Positions 50,544 to 59,605 of a stretch of DNA of 64,000 nucleotides are shown one piece after another (positions within the stretch are counted from its first letter, which is position 1; each line of letters starts with the position of its first letter). Position numbers and translations under genes: made by a program. Under the pieces are notes generated by a model. It did no database searches and was not told the origin of the DNA. It was given only the letters and a program-made list of their open reading frames with translations. The stretch is taken from contig JBBRYN010000001.1 in the NCBI GenBank assembly GCA_038237645.1, positions 62,001-126,000 of the forward strand, written 5' to 3'. The DNA is from QHCA01 sp038237645 (GTDB lineage: Bacteria > Actinomycetota > Actinomycetes > Mycobacteriales > QHCA01).

Positions 50544-51910
50544 CGACCACCGACTACGCCGACCGCCCGATCCTGGTCACGGGAGCGGGGATCGCCGGGG
50601 GAGCGGTGGCCGAGGTCCTTCTGCGGCTCGGCGCCCGGGTCACCGTGGCCGACCGGATGCAATCGGCGCGCACGGAGGCCCTGCAGGCACTCGGTGCCCG
50701 GATCGCCATCGGCCTCACCGAGCTGCCGCCGGGATCCCAGCAGGTGGTGACCTCGCCCGGCTGGCGTCCCGGCCATCCGCTGTTGGTCGACGCGGCAGCA
50801 CACGGCGTCGAGGTGATCGGCGACGTGGAGTTTGCCTGGCGCCTGCGGCCCCCGGCTGCCGGCGGCAAGCCCGCGCCCTGGCTGGCCATCACCGGCACCA
50901 ACGGCAAGACCACGACCGTGGAGATGCTGGCCGCCATCCTGCGCGCAGCCGGGCTGCGGGCGATCGCCGCAGGCAACGTGGGGCTGCCGTTGGTGCAGGC
51001 GGTGCTCGACCGGGAGCCCTACGACGTGCTGGCCGTCGAGCTGTCCTCGTTCGAGCTGCACTGGTGCTCGACCATCGTGCCTGCGGCGGCGGCCATCCTC
51101 AACATCGCGCCGGACCACCTGGACTGGCACGGCTCGATGGAGGGTTATGCGGCGGCCAAGCGCAGGATCCTGACACCCAGCACCTTCTACGTCCACAACG
51201 ACGACGACGGCTGGTCGGCGGAGCTGGCCGGTGGCGGCGCGGATGCCGGCTTCACGCTGCACGAACCCGGCCCCGGCCAGCTCGGTGTGGTCGACGGTGT
51301 GCTGGTCGACCAGGCGTTCGGCCACGGGGAGTTCGCCACCGTCGCCGCCCTGCAGGTCACCGGCCGGCACAACGTCGCCAACGCCCTGGCCGCCGCCGCA
51401 CTGGCATTCGCCCACGGTGTGCCCGCGAGCGCGGCGTCGGCCGGCCTGGCCGCCTTCCGGGCCGGGCCGCACCGCAACACCCGCGTGGGATCGGTGGCCG
51501 GCGTCGACTACGTCGACGACAGCAAGGCGACCAACCCGCATGCGGCGGCCGCCTCGCTGGCCGCGTACGACCGGGTGGTGTGGATCGCGGGTGGTCTGCT
51601 CAAGGGAGCCGCCGTCGACGACCTGGTGGCGTGGCACGCCGGCCGGCTGGCCGGAGTCGTGCTGATGGGCGCCGACCGGGCGGCGTTCGCCCGGGCGATG
51701 GCGCGACACGCGCCGGACGTCCCCGTGGTCGAGGTCGACAGGACCGACCATGGAGCCATGGCAGACGTCGTAGGTGCGGCAACCCGGCTCGCCCGGGTCG
51801 GCGATGTCGTGCTGCTCGCTCCGGCGGCCGCGTCGATGGACATGTTCGCCGACTACGCGGCCCGTGGCGCCGCCTTCGCCGAGGCCGTCGGCGCCCTGGA
51901 GGTGGCGTGA
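50540..51910 (+). CDS. murD: UDP-MurNAc-L-alanine:D-glutamate ligase MurD
   Basis: 456 residues. N-terminal UDP-binding Rossmann segment PILVTGAGIAGGAVAEVLLRLGARVTVAD, ATP motif WLAITGTNGKTTTVEMLAAIL, ELSSFELHWCS, NIAPDHLDWHGSMEGYAAAK, and DSKATNPHAAAASL in the C-terminal domain. Adds D-Glu to UDP-MurNAc-L-Ala. GTG at 50540 overlaps the mraY stop. Confidence 0.94.
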   Translation: MTTTDYADRPILVTGAGIAGGAVAEVLLRLGARVTVADRMQSARTEALQALGARIAIGLTELPPGSQQVVTSPGWRPGHPLLVDAAAHGVEVIGDVEFAWRLRPPAAGGKPAPWLAITGTNGKTTTVEMLAAILRAAGLRAIAAGNVGLPLVQAVLDREPYDVLAVELSSFELHWCSTIVPAAAAILNIAPDHLDWHGSMEGYAAAKRRILTPSTFYVHNDDDGWSAELAGGGADAGFTLHEPGPGQLGVVDGVLVDQAFGHGEFATVAALQVTGRHNVANALAAAALAFAHGVPASAASAGLAAFRAGPHRNTRVGSVAGVDYVDDSKATNPHAAAASLAAYDRVVWIAGGLLKGAAVDDLVAWHAGRLAGVVLMGADRAAFARAMARHAPDVPVVEVDRTDHGAMADVVGAATRLARVGDVVLLAPAAASMDMFADYAARGAAFAEAVGALEVA

Positions 51911-53196
51911 GCGCCCCGACGGCCACCCGCCGGCCCACCGCACCGACCCGCGACCGCCGCACCGGAGACTCGGCTGCGGGCGGCCGCTGGCTCGATCGAC
52001 CGCTCGCTTCCTACTACCTGCTGCTGGGCAGCGCCGGCCTGCTTCTGCTGCTCGGCCTGGTCATGGTCCTGTCCGCGTCGAGCGTCAAGTCCTATGTCTC
52101 GACCGGCACGCCGTACGACATCTTCCGCCGGCAACTGGTGTGGGTCGCCCTGGGCCTGCCGGCGCTCTGGCTGGGGCTGCGACTGCGACTGCACACCTAT
52201 CGGATGCTGGCCTACCCGACGCTGCTGGTCTCCGTCATCCTGATGGTGCTGGTCCTGGTCCCCGGAGTCGGCGTGTCCGTCCCCGGCTCGACCCGGTGGC
52301 TCGACCTCGGCCCGTTGTGGTTGCAGCCATCGGAGCTGGCCAAGCTGGGTCTGGTCCTCTGGGGAGCTGACCTGCTGGTGCGCAAGCGGTCATTGCTCAC
52401 CCAGTGGAAGCACCTGATGATCCCGCTGCTCCCGGTCGCGACGCTGGACTTCGTCCTGGTGATGCTCGAGCCCGACCTCGGCACCACGTTGTGCATGATC
52501 CTGGTGGTGCTGTCGTTGTTGTTCTTCGTCGGTGCCCCGCTGCGGATGTTCGGCCTGCTGTGCTCGGCCGTGGTGGGGCTCGTCGTCGTCGTCATCGTCG
52601 TCGAGCCCTACCGGATGGCCCGGGTGACCTCCTTCCTGCACCCCTTCGACGACCCGCAGCACACCGGCTTCCAGGCGGTGCAGGGCATCTACTCCCTGTC
52701 CTCAGGCGGCTGGTGGGGGGTCGGCCTGGGTGGGAGCAGCGGCAAGTGGAACGTGCCCAATGCCTACACCGACTACATCTTCGCGATCATCGGCGAGGAG
52801 CTCGGGCTGATGGGCGCGCTGCTCGTGCTCGTGCTCTTCGGGGTGTTCGCCTACGCCGGGCTGCGAATCGCCCGTCGCAGCACCGACCAGTTCGCCCGGC
52901 TGGTCGCCGGATCGGTGACTGCGTGGCTCACCGGGCAGGCGATCATCAACGTCGGGTACGTCGTGGGCCTGCTGCCGGTGACCGGCATCCCGCTGCCGCT
53001 CATCTCCTTCGGCGGCACTTCGCTGGTGTTGACGATGTTCGTGGTCGGGATGCTCGCCTCGTTCGCCCGGGCCGAGCCGCAGGCGGCGGCCGCCATTGCC
53101 GAACGCGGCCCGACCCGGTGGTCGCGGCTGTTGCGGCTGCCCGCGCCGGAGGTTGCCCTGCGCCGCGTGCCCTCGCCCCGGCGCGCGCGCCGGTGA
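51907..53196 (+). CDS. ftsW: septal peptidoglycan polymerase FtsW (SEDS)
   Basis: 429 residues, ten membrane helices. SEDS motifs: VPGSTRWLDLGPLWLQPSELAKLGLVLWGADLLV, the catalytic Asp segment LEPDLGTTLC, QAVQGIYSLSSGGWWGVGLGGSSGKWNVPNAYTDYIFAIIGEELGLMG and GIPLPLISFGGTSLVLTMFVVGML. Polymerises glycan at the septum with FtsI. GTG at 51907 overlaps the murD stop. Confidence 0.94.
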   Translation: MSAPTATRRPTAPTRDRRTGDSAAGGRWLDRPLASYYLLLGSAGLLLLLGLVMVLSASSVKSYVSTGTPYDIFRRQLVWVALGLPALWLGLRLRLHTYRMLAYPTLLVSVILMVLVLVPGVGVSVPGSTRWLDLGPLWLQPSELAKLGLVLWGADLLVRKRSLLTQWKHLMIPLLPVATLDFVLVMLEPDLGTTLCMILVVLSLLFFVGAPLRMFGLLCSAVVGLVVVVIVVEPYRMARVTSFLHPFDDPQHTGFQAVQGIYSLSSGGWWGVGLGGSSGKWNVPNAYTDYIFAIIGEELGLMGALLVLVLFGVFAYAGLRIARRSTDQFARLVAGSVTAWLTGQAIINVGYVVGLLPVTGIPLPLISFGGTSLVLTMFVVGMLASFARAEPQAAAAIAERGPTRWSRLLRLPAPEVALRRVPSPRRARR

Positions 53197-54284
53197 GCCC
53201 GCTGCGCTCCGTCGTGGTGGCTGGCGGCGGGTCGGCCGGCGACATCGAGCCGGCTCTGGCCCTCGCCGACGCCCTGCGGCGCAGCGACCCCGAGATACGC
53301 ATCACCGCACTCGGGACGAGGCGGGGGCTCGAGACGCGGCTGGTGCCGGCGCGCGGATATGACCTGCGGCTGGTGCCGGCGGTGCCCCTGCCGCGCCGGC
53401 CCACGCCGGCCCTGTTGCGGCTGCCGGACCGGGTGGCGGCCGCGGTCCAGGCGGTCCGGGCGGTGCTGGACGAGGTGGCCGCCGACGTCGTGGTGGGCTT
53501 CGGTGGCTACGTCGCCCTGCCGGCCTACCTGGCGGCGCGCCGCCGGCGGACCCCGATCGTTGTCAACGAGATCAACCGGCGACCCGGGCTGGCCAACCGC
53601 ATCGGCGCCCGCCTCACCCGGTTCGTCGGTCTCGGCACGGAGTCGATCCCGCTGCCGCACGGCCGGGTCGTCGGCGTTCCGCTGCGCGCGGCACTCGCCG
53701 GCCTCGACCGTGCGGCTGCCAGGGATGCGGCCCGAGCGCACTTCGGCCTGGCCCTTGACGTCCCGTGCCTGCTCGTCAGCGGAGGGTCGCAAGGGGCGCG
53801 GTCGCTCAACCGGGCCGCCACTGCCGCGGCGGCGGACCTCGCGCGCGCCGACGTGCAGGTGCTGCACGTCACCGGGCCGAAGAACACCGTAGAGGTGCCC
53901 ACCACCGGCGGGCAGCCGCCGTACGTCGTCGTGCCCTATGTCGACCGGATGGAGCTGGCCTATGCCGCGGCTGACCTGGCGCTGTGCCGGGCGGGTGCGA
54001 TGACGGTCGCCGAGCTGACCGCGGTGGGCCTGCCCGGCGCCTACGTACCCCTGCCGCACGGCAACGGCGAGCAGCGGCTCAACGCGCTGCCGGTCGTCGC
54101 GGCGGGCGGCGGCCTGCTGGTCGACAACGCCGACCTCGACCCGGTCTGGATCCGTGACAGGCTGCTGCCCGTGCTGACCGATCCAGCCGAGCTGTCCCGG
54201 ATGAGCACTGCTGCCGCCGGGGTGGGCCGGCGCGACGGGGATGTGGCGCTGGCCGAGCTCGTCCGCGAAGCGGCCGGCCCATGA
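53193..54284 (+). CDS. murG: lipid II synthase MurG with altered conserved histidines
   Basis: 363 residues, GT28 fold. The N-terminal glycine loop is GGGSAGDIEPALALADAL, where position 17 is Asp although the family has His (GGGTAGHxEPA). The HEQN/HEAN motif is NEIN at 125-128, again losing a His. Other motifs are normal: VVGFGGYVALPAYLA, SGGSQGARSLNRA, YVDRMELAYAAADLALCRAGAMTVAEL, and PHGNGEQRLNAL. It should transfer GlcNAc from UDP-GlcNAc to lipid I. GTG overlaps ftsW; it is followed by murC with ATGA. Confidence 0.9.
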   Translation: MSPLRSVVVAGGGSAGDIEPALALADALRRSDPEIRITALGTRRGLETRLVPARGYDLRLVPAVPLPRRPTPALLRLPDRVAAAVQAVRAVLDEVAADVVVGFGGYVALPAYLAARRRRTPIVVNEINRRPGLANRIGARLTRFVGLGTESIPLPHGRVVGVPLRAALAGLDRAAARDAARAHFGLALDVPCLLVSGGSQGARSLNRAATAAAADLARADVQVLHVTGPKNTVEVPTTGGQPPYVVVPYVDRMELAYAAADLALCRAGAMTVAELTAVGLPGAYVPLPHGNGEQRLNALPVVAAGGGLLVDNADLDPVWIRDRLLPVLTDPAELSRMSTAAAGVGRRDGDVALAELVREAAGP

Positions 54285-55702
54285 CCGCGCCGCAATCGGC
54301 CGCGCCGGTCCTGCGCGCCGAAGATCTCGGCCGGGTGCACCTCGTCGGCGTCGGCGGCGCGGGGATGAGCGGCATCGCCCGGATCATGCTCGCCCGCGGC
54401 ATCGGGGTCTCCGGCAGCGACGCCCGTGATTCCACCGCCTTGAGCGCGCTGCGGGCGGTGGGCGCCACCGTATGGGTGGGGCACGCCGCCGAGCACGTGG
54501 AGTCGGCGGACACGGTCGTCTTCTCCTCCGCGATCCGCGCGGACAACACCGAGTTGGCCGAAGGGCGCCGGCGCGGGCTCCGGGTGCTGCCGAGAGCTGC
54601 CGCCCTGGCAGCGCTGATGGCCGGCCGGCAGGGGATCGCCGTGGCCGGAACGCACGGCAAGACCACCACGACGTCGATGCTGACCGTGGCACTGCAGCAC
54701 TGTGGCACCGATCCCTCCTTCGCCATCGGCGGCGACCTCAACGAGGCCGGGTCGAATGCCCACCACGGCACCGGCTCGCTGTTCGTCGCCGAGGCCGACG
54801 AGAGCGACGGGTCGTTCCTTCTGCTGTCGCCCCAGGCGGCCATCGTGACCAATGTCGAGGCGGATCACCTGGACTTCCACCGGACGGTCGAGGCCTACGT
54901 CGCGGCGTTCGAGGAATTCGCCGCACGGCTGGCCCCGGACGGCTTCCTGGTCGCCTGTGCCGACGACGCCGGGTCCGCCGCGCTGGTCGCACATGCACGG
55001 GCACAGGGTATTCGGGCCTACACCTACGGTTCGGCGGGTGACGCCGACCTGCGACTGGAGGAGGTGCGGACCCGGCCGAGCGGCACGTCCTACACCGCCG
55101 TGGCGGACCAGAAGCCGTTGGGCCAGGTGCGGTTGGTCGTGCCCGGCCGCCACTTGGCGCTGAACTCCGCCGCGGCCCTGTTGACCGGCGTCCGGCTGGG
55201 CCAGCCGGCCGGCCTGCTGCGTGAGGGGCTCGCTTCTTACACCGGCGTGCGCCGCCGCTTCGAGTTCAAGGGCACCGCCGGGGGAGTGCGGGTGTTCGAC
55301 GACTACGCGCACCACCCCACCGAGGTCGCCGCCCAGTTGCGGACCGCCCGGGAGGTGGTCGGCGACGGGCGGCTGATCGTGGCGTTCCAGCCGCATCTGT
55401 ACAGCCGCACGCAAACCTTCGCCCGGGAGTTCGGGGTCGCCCTGGGGCTTGCCGACGAGGTGGTCGTGATGGACGTGTACGGCGCCCGCGAAGACCCGGT
55501 GCCAGGTGTCACCGGATCGCTGGTCGCCGTCCACGTGCCCCTGCCCCCGGCCCGCGTGCAGGTGCAGCCCTCGTGGTCCGCGGTTGCCGGCGACGTCGTC
55601 GGTCGCACCCGGCCGGGTGACCTCGTGGTGACGATGGGTGCCGGCGACGTGACCATGATCGGCCCGGAGGTGCTCGACCTGCTCGAGCAGCGGTCGTCGT
55701 GA
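54281..55702 (+). CDS. murC: UDP-MurNAc:L-alanine ligase MurC
   Basis: 473 residues. HLVGVGGAGMSGIARIMLARGIGVSGSD (UDP-binding), AVAGTHGKTTTTSMLTVAL (ATP), EADESDGSFLLLSPQAAIVTNVEADHLDFH, and FDDYAHHPTEVAAQLRTAR in the C-terminal domain. Adds the first stem-peptide alanine. Order murG-murC-ftsQ is conserved in actinobacteria. It overlaps murG (ATGA) and ftsQ (GTGA). Confidence 0.95.
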   Translation: MTAPQSAAPVLRAEDLGRVHLVGVGGAGMSGIARIMLARGIGVSGSDARDSTALSALRAVGATVWVGHAAEHVESADTVVFSSAIRADNTELAEGRRRGLRVLPRAAALAALMAGRQGIAVAGTHGKTTTTSMLTVALQHCGTDPSFAIGGDLNEAGSNAHHGTGSLFVAEADESDGSFLLLSPQAAIVTNVEADHLDFHRTVEAYVAAFEEFAARLAPDGFLVACADDAGSAALVAHARAQGIRAYTYGSAGDADLRLEEVRTRPSGTSYTAVADQKPLGQVRLVVPGRHLALNSAAALLTGVRLGQPAGLLREGLASYTGVRRRFEFKGTAGGVRVFDDYAHHPTEVAAQLRTAREVVGDGRLIVAFQPHLYSRTQTFAREFGVALGLADEVVVMDVYGAREDPVPGVTGSLVAVHVPLPPARVQVQPSWSAVAGDVVGRTRPGDLVVTMGAGDVTMIGPEVLDLLEQRSS

Positions 55703-56430
55703 CGGCGACCCTGTCGCAGGTCTCGGCCCGTCGCTTCCGGTCCGCGGCGTGGAAGCGACGTTGGCGCAGTGGCCGGCTCCTGCTCATCGTGCTGGCGGTG
55801 GTGACGTGCCTCGGCGGCTTGGGCTACCTGGCGCTCGGCACCGATCTGCTGGTCGTCAAGACCGTCCGGGTGAGCGGCAACCAGCAGGACTCGACCCAGG
55901 CGATCCTGAGGGCGGCGCAGGTGCCCGTCGGGACGCCGCTGCTGCTGCTGGACGGGGCAGCGATCCGGCAGCGGGTGCTCGCAGCGGAGCCCGACGTCGC
56001 CTCGGTCGACGTGATGCGGTCCTGGCCGTCGTCGGTGCGCCTCGACGTCCGCGAGCGGGTCGCCTTCGCCGCCGCTCCCAGCGTGGGCGGGTTCGTGCTG
56101 ATCGATCGCTCCGGACTGCCGTTCCGGCACGTGACGGTGCCGCCCGCCGGTGTGGCGGTAGTCGAGGTCGCGCATCCTGGTGCGGCAGACGCCGCGACTC
56201 GCGCCGCGCTGGCGGTGTTACGGCGGCTGCCTGCCGACCTCCGTGCGCTCCTGGTTGCGGCAGCGGCGCCGACGGCCGAGCAGGTGACGCTGCGGCTGCG
56301 CGGTGGCCGGGACGTGCTGTGGGGAGGCGCCGACGACGGTGCCGTCAAGGTGGCGGTCGTCCGGGTCCTGCTGAAACGGCCCGGCCGGCACCTCGACGTC
56401 AGCTCGCCCGGCCTGGTGACGATCCGCTGA
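55699..56430 (+). CDS. ftsQ: cell division protein FtsQ
   Basis: 243 residues. Basic N-terminus, one membrane helix (LLLIVLAVVTCLGGLGYLAL), POTRA domain (VKTVRVSGNQQDSTQAILRAAQVPVGTPLLLLD) and the beta domain (WPSSVRLDVRERVAFA, VLIDRSGLPF). Connects early and late divisome proteins. The last gene of the coupled mraZ-ftsQ run; its stop is TGATG with a small uncertain open frame. Confidence 0.9.
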   Translation: MTATLSQVSARRFRSAAWKRRWRSGRLLLIVLAVVTCLGGLGYLALGTDLLVVKTVRVSGNQQDSTQAILRAAQVPVGTPLLLLDGAAIRQRVLAAEPDVASVDVMRSWPSSVRLDVRERVAFAAAPSVGGFVLIDRSGLPFRHVTVPPAGVAVVEVAHPGAADAATRAALAVLRRLPADLRALLVAAAAPTAEQVTLRLRGGRDVLWGGADDGAVKVAVVRVLLKRPGRHLDVSSPGLVTIR

Positions 56431-56891
56431 TGCCGGCACAGTTTGATCCGGGGCAAGCCCATGACGTCGAGTCGGCGGACGGGCCGGAGTGGGATCGGCT
56501 GACGATCGCCGAACCGGGGCCGCAGCATTGCGCGTGCTCGCCGCCTGCGATCTCGTTGCGGCACTGCAATACATGCGCCGGACGGTGCGGTCCGCACCCC
56601 CGGCGATCGTCGAACGCGATGATCGAAGTCCTTGCTGTGGACCATCCGATTTCCCCGAAGGTGGAAGCCGAGCTTCTCGCCGATCTCCGTGCTCGGGTGT
56701 GGCCGCCGGGTGAATCGTACGAATACCGCCTCGCCGACCTGTTGTTCCGGCAATACCCGACCCTGCGGCCGGACGCCACCCCCACCTCATGTCGGCGAAG
56801 AACTCCGCTGCGGCAAGGGGATCGGCAGCCGTCGCACGCGCCCGGCGGCGGGCCACAACTTCTCGGTTCGTCCGACACGCCGCGGACGTGA
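56430..56891 (+). CDS. uncertain 153-residue open frame between ftsQ and ftsZ
   Basis: ATG at 56430 overlaps the ftsQ stop (TGATG). The predicted product is Cys-rich early on (HCACSPPAISLRHCNTCAGRC), then has EAELLADLRARVWPPGESYEYRLADLLFRQY, which loosely recalls a GntR-type winged helix. The C-terminus is low-complexity and third-position GC is poorer than in neighbours, so it may be a decayed gene or non-coding. The 585-base interval 56431-57015 otherwise contains only the ftsZ promoter region. Confidence 0.25.
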   Translation: MPAQFDPGQAHDVESADGPEWDRLTIAEPGPQHCACSPPAISLRHCNTCAGRCGPHPRRSSNAMIEVLAVDHPISPKVEAELLADLRARVWPPGESYEYRLADLLFRQYPTLRPDATPTSCRRRTPLRQGDRQPSHAPGGGPQLLGSSDTPRT

Positions 56892-56936
56892 TTGACCTCG
56901 GTGCCAGCCGCACATAGCGTCCAGCCATCGGCCAGG

Positions 56937-57011
56937 TTGACATAACTATAAGCCTCTACCTGAGGGTAAGGGTAGCCGAGCCCCATCCACCACCACACGG
57001 AAGGCCCATTC
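56937..57011 (+). promoter_or_regulatory. ftsZ promoter/leader region
   Basis: TTGACA at 56937-56942 begins an AT-rich patch (TTGACATAACTATAAGCC) followed by GAGGGTAAGGGTAG, then about 40 bases to GGAAGG (57000-57005) ahead of the ftsZ ATG at 57016. The AT-richness stands out in this genome. I cannot choose one -10 with confidence. Confidence 0.5.
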
Positions 57012-57015
57012 CGAA

Positions 57016-58155
57016 ATGACTCCTCCGCACAACTACCTCGCGGTGATCAAGGTCGTCGGAATCGGCGGCGGCGGCGTCAACGCCGTCAACCGGATGATCG
57101 AGGTCGGGCTCAAGGGCGTCGAGTTCATCGCGATCAACACCGACGCCCAGGCCCTGCTCATGAGCGACGCCGACGTGAAGCTCGACATCGGCCGTGAGCT
57201 CACCCGTGGGCTCGGCGCCGGTGCGAATCCCGACGTCGGCAAGCAGGCGGCCGAGGACCATCGCGACGAGATCGAGGAGGTGCTCAAGGGCGCCGACATG
57301 GTCTTCGTGACCGCCGGCGAGGGTGGCGGCACCGGCACCGGAGGCGCCCCGATCGTGGCCAGCATGGCCCGCAAGTTGGGGGCCCTGACCATCGGTGTGG
57401 TCACCCGGCCGTTCTCCTTCGAGGGCAAGCGCCGGGCCACCCAGGCCGAGTTGGGCATCGAGCACCTGCGTGACGAATGCGACACGCTGATCGTCATCCC
57501 CAACGACCGGCTGCTGCAGATCGGTGACAAGCACGTCAGCGTCATGGACGCCTTCAAGACCGCCGATCAGGTGCTGCTCTCCGGTGTCCAGGGGATCACC
57601 GACCTGATCACCACGCCAGGCCTGATCAACCTCGACTTCGCCGACGTCAAGTCGGTGATGGCCGGGGCCGGGTCGGCCCTGATGGGCATCGGTAGTGCCC
57701 GAGGTGCCGACCGTGCCGTCTCGGCGGCAGAGACCGCGATCGCGAGCCCGTTGCTCGAGGCATCCATGGAGGGTGCGCACGGTGTCCTGCTGTCCATCTC
57801 CGGTGGATCCGATCTCGGGCTGTTCGAGATCAACGAGGCAGCCTCGCTCGTCGCCGACGCGGCACATCCCGATGCCAACATCATCTTCGGTGCCGTGATC
57901 GACGACGCGCTGGGCGACGAGGTGCGGGTCACCGTCATCGCGGCAGGTTTCGACGGCGGCGCACCGGCGTACAAGAAGTCGGAGCCACGCCGCACACACG
58001 CACCCGTCGAAGCCGTGCGGCCGGCGAACAACGGCACGCGTCCTCCACCGGTCGAGGTGAGCCAGGGCGCCTCTTCGGTGGCCCGGCCACCCGACCGGCC
58101 CCGGCGCACCGTCGTCTTCGACGACGACCTCGATGTGCCGGACTTCCTGAAGTAG
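57016..58155 (+). CDS. ftsZ: cell division GTPase FtsZ
   Basis: 379 residues. KVVGIGGGGVNAVNRMI at the start, tubulin signature GGGTGTGG at about 103-110, T7 loop NLDFADVKSVM, a Pro-rich linker, and the C-terminal peptide DDLDVPDFLK, which binds SepF and other partners. Polymerises into the Z ring. Unlike its upstream neighbours it is not coupled and has its own leader and ribosome site. Confidence 0.97.
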   Translation: MTPPHNYLAVIKVVGIGGGGVNAVNRMIEVGLKGVEFIAINTDAQALLMSDADVKLDIGRELTRGLGAGANPDVGKQAAEDHRDEIEEVLKGADMVFVTAGEGGGTGTGGAPIVASMARKLGALTIGVVTRPFSFEGKRRATQAELGIEHLRDECDTLIVIPNDRLLQIGDKHVSVMDAFKTADQVLLSGVQGITDLITTPGLINLDFADVKSVMAGAGSALMGIGSARGADRAVSAAETAIASPLLEASMEGAHGVLLSISGGSDLGLFEINEAASLVADAAHPDANIIFGAVIDDALGDEVRVTVIAAGFDGGAPAYKKSEPRRTHAPVEAVRPANNGTRPPPVEVSQGASSVARPPDRPRRTVVFDDDLDVPDFLK

Positions 58156-58159
58156 GCGG

Positions 58160-58864
58160 ATGCACAGGGTTCGCCGGGTCGTCACAACACGCGCAGGCGG
58201 GGTCAGCGCACCACCGTACGCGTCGTTCAATCTCGGTCGCAGCGTCGGAGACGATCCCGCCGCCGTGTCCGCCAACCGGGCGAGGCTGGCCGACTCTCTC
58301 GGGCTGCCCGAGGAGCGGCTGATGTGGATGCGACAGGTGCACGGCGCGGCGGTGCACACCGTCAACCGGCCGCGCCCGGGTGGACTGCCGGACGGTGACG
58401 CGCTCGTCACTCGGGAACGGGAGCTGGCGCTGGTCGCCCTCGCCGCCGACTGCGTGCCGGTGCTGCTGGCCGATGCCGGCGCCGGCGTGGTCGGGGCGGC
58501 GCATGCGGGCCGGCCGGGCGCCGCGAGCGGAGTCGCCGTCGCAGCGGTGCGCGCCATGATCGCATTGGGGGCCGATCCCGCCAACATCGACGTGCTGCTG
58601 GGACCAGCCGTGTGTGGCCGCTGCTACGAGGTACCGCCCGCCATGCGGGACGAGGTCGCGGCTGCGCTGCCCGGCAGTGCGACGACCACCCGGGGCGGCA
58701 CGCCCGGTCTCGACATCCGGGCCGGCCTCGTGCGGCAACTCGAGGCGGCCGGGGTCGGCACCATCGTCGTCGATGCCGTCTGCACCATGGAGGACCGCCG
58801 ATTCTTCAGCCATCGCCGGGAGGGCGTCACCGGACGGTTCGCCGGCGTGGTCTGGCTGTCATGA
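58160..58864 (+). CDS. pgeF: peptidoglycan editing factor PgeF (YfiH, laccase-domain)
   Basis: 234 residues. VTTRAGGVSAPPYASFNLG, WMRQVHGAAVH, ALAADCVPVLLADAG, GAAHAGRPGAASGV and GPAVCGRCYEVP give the metal-binding Cys/His set of the YfiH family. The family hydrolyses wrongly incorporated stem peptides or has purine-nucleoside activity. It begins 4 bases after ftsZ and overlaps yggS by ATGA. Confidence 0.9.
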   Translation: MHRVRRVVTTRAGGVSAPPYASFNLGRSVGDDPAAVSANRARLADSLGLPEERLMWMRQVHGAAVHTVNRPRPGGLPDGDALVTRERELALVALAADCVPVLLADAGAGVVGAAHAGRPGAASGVAVAAVRAMIALGADPANIDVLLGPAVCGRCYEVPPAMRDEVAAALPGSATTTRGGTPGLDIRAGLVRQLEAAGVGTIVVDAVCTMEDRRFFSHRREGVTGRFAGVVWLS

Positions 58865-59556
58865 GCGGCGGCCGGGTGCAGCAGTTGGCGGCCAACCTCG
58901 AAGGCTTCCAACGGCGCCTGCTCGCCGCCTGCGAAGCGGCCGGCCGTGACCGGTCGGAGATCACCGTCGTCGCGGTGACCAAGACCTTTCCTGCTTCCGA
59001 CGTGCGCGCACTGGCCGCTCTCGGACTCGGCGACTTCGGGGAAAACCGCGACGCCGAGGCCCGGGTCAAGGCGGCCGAAGTGCCGGACGTCCGGTGGCAC
59101 TTCGTCGGCCGGCTGCAGCGCAACAAGTGCCGGTCGGTGGCGACGTACGCCGACGCCGTCCACAGCATTGACCGGGTCGAATTGGCCGACGCGCTCGGCA
59201 ACGCCGCGGCTCGCGCCGCCCGGGTTATCGACGTGCTGGTCCAGGTGAGCCTGGACGGCGACACCACTCGCGGTGGCGCGCTGCCTGCCGATGTCCCGGC
59301 CGTGGCCGAGGCCTGCGCCCGGGCCGAGTGCCTCCGGCTGTCCGGGGCGATGGCTGTCGCTCCGATCGGCACCCGCCCCGACGACGCGTTCGCGCGGCTG
59401 GCCGAGGTGGCTGCCGCGTTGGTTGCCGTCCATCCCCGGGCAGACGCCATTTCGGCCGGAATGAGCACTGACCTGGAATCTGCGGTGCGATGTGGCGCGA
59501 CACACGTGCGTGTCGGTACGGCGTTGCTCGGCGGCCGAATGCCTCTGAGCAGGTAG
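58861..59556 (+). CDS. yggS: YggS-family PLP homeostasis protein
   Basis: 231 residues. ITVVAVTKTFPASDVRALAALGLGDFGENRDAEA carries the PLP lysine, followed by WHFVGRLQRNKCRSVA, VQVSLDGDTTRGGAL, and SAGMSTDLESAVRCGATHVRVGTALLG. Cytosolic PLP-binding protein, normally next to sepF. ATG overlaps the pgeF stop. Confidence 0.93.
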   Translation: MSGGRVQQLAANLEGFQRRLLAACEAAGRDRSEITVVAVTKTFPASDVRALAALGLGDFGENRDAEARVKAAEVPDVRWHFVGRLQRNKCRSVATYADAVHSIDRVELADALGNAAARAARVIDVLVQVSLDGDTTRGGALPADVPAVAEACARAECLRLSGAMAVAPIGTRPDDAFARLAEVAAALVAVHPRADAISAGMSTDLESAVRCGATHVRVGTALLGGRMPLSR

Positions 59557-59605
59557 TGTCGCTCACCAGGTGAGACAGCTTTCCCTCGACGAGGAAGGAC
59601 GCCCG

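Noticed and set aside
49151..51910. A 919-residue MurF/MurD-like fusion frame.
   Set aside because: It is an open shadow across murF and mraY. Real MurD starts at 50540 with its Rossmann motif.
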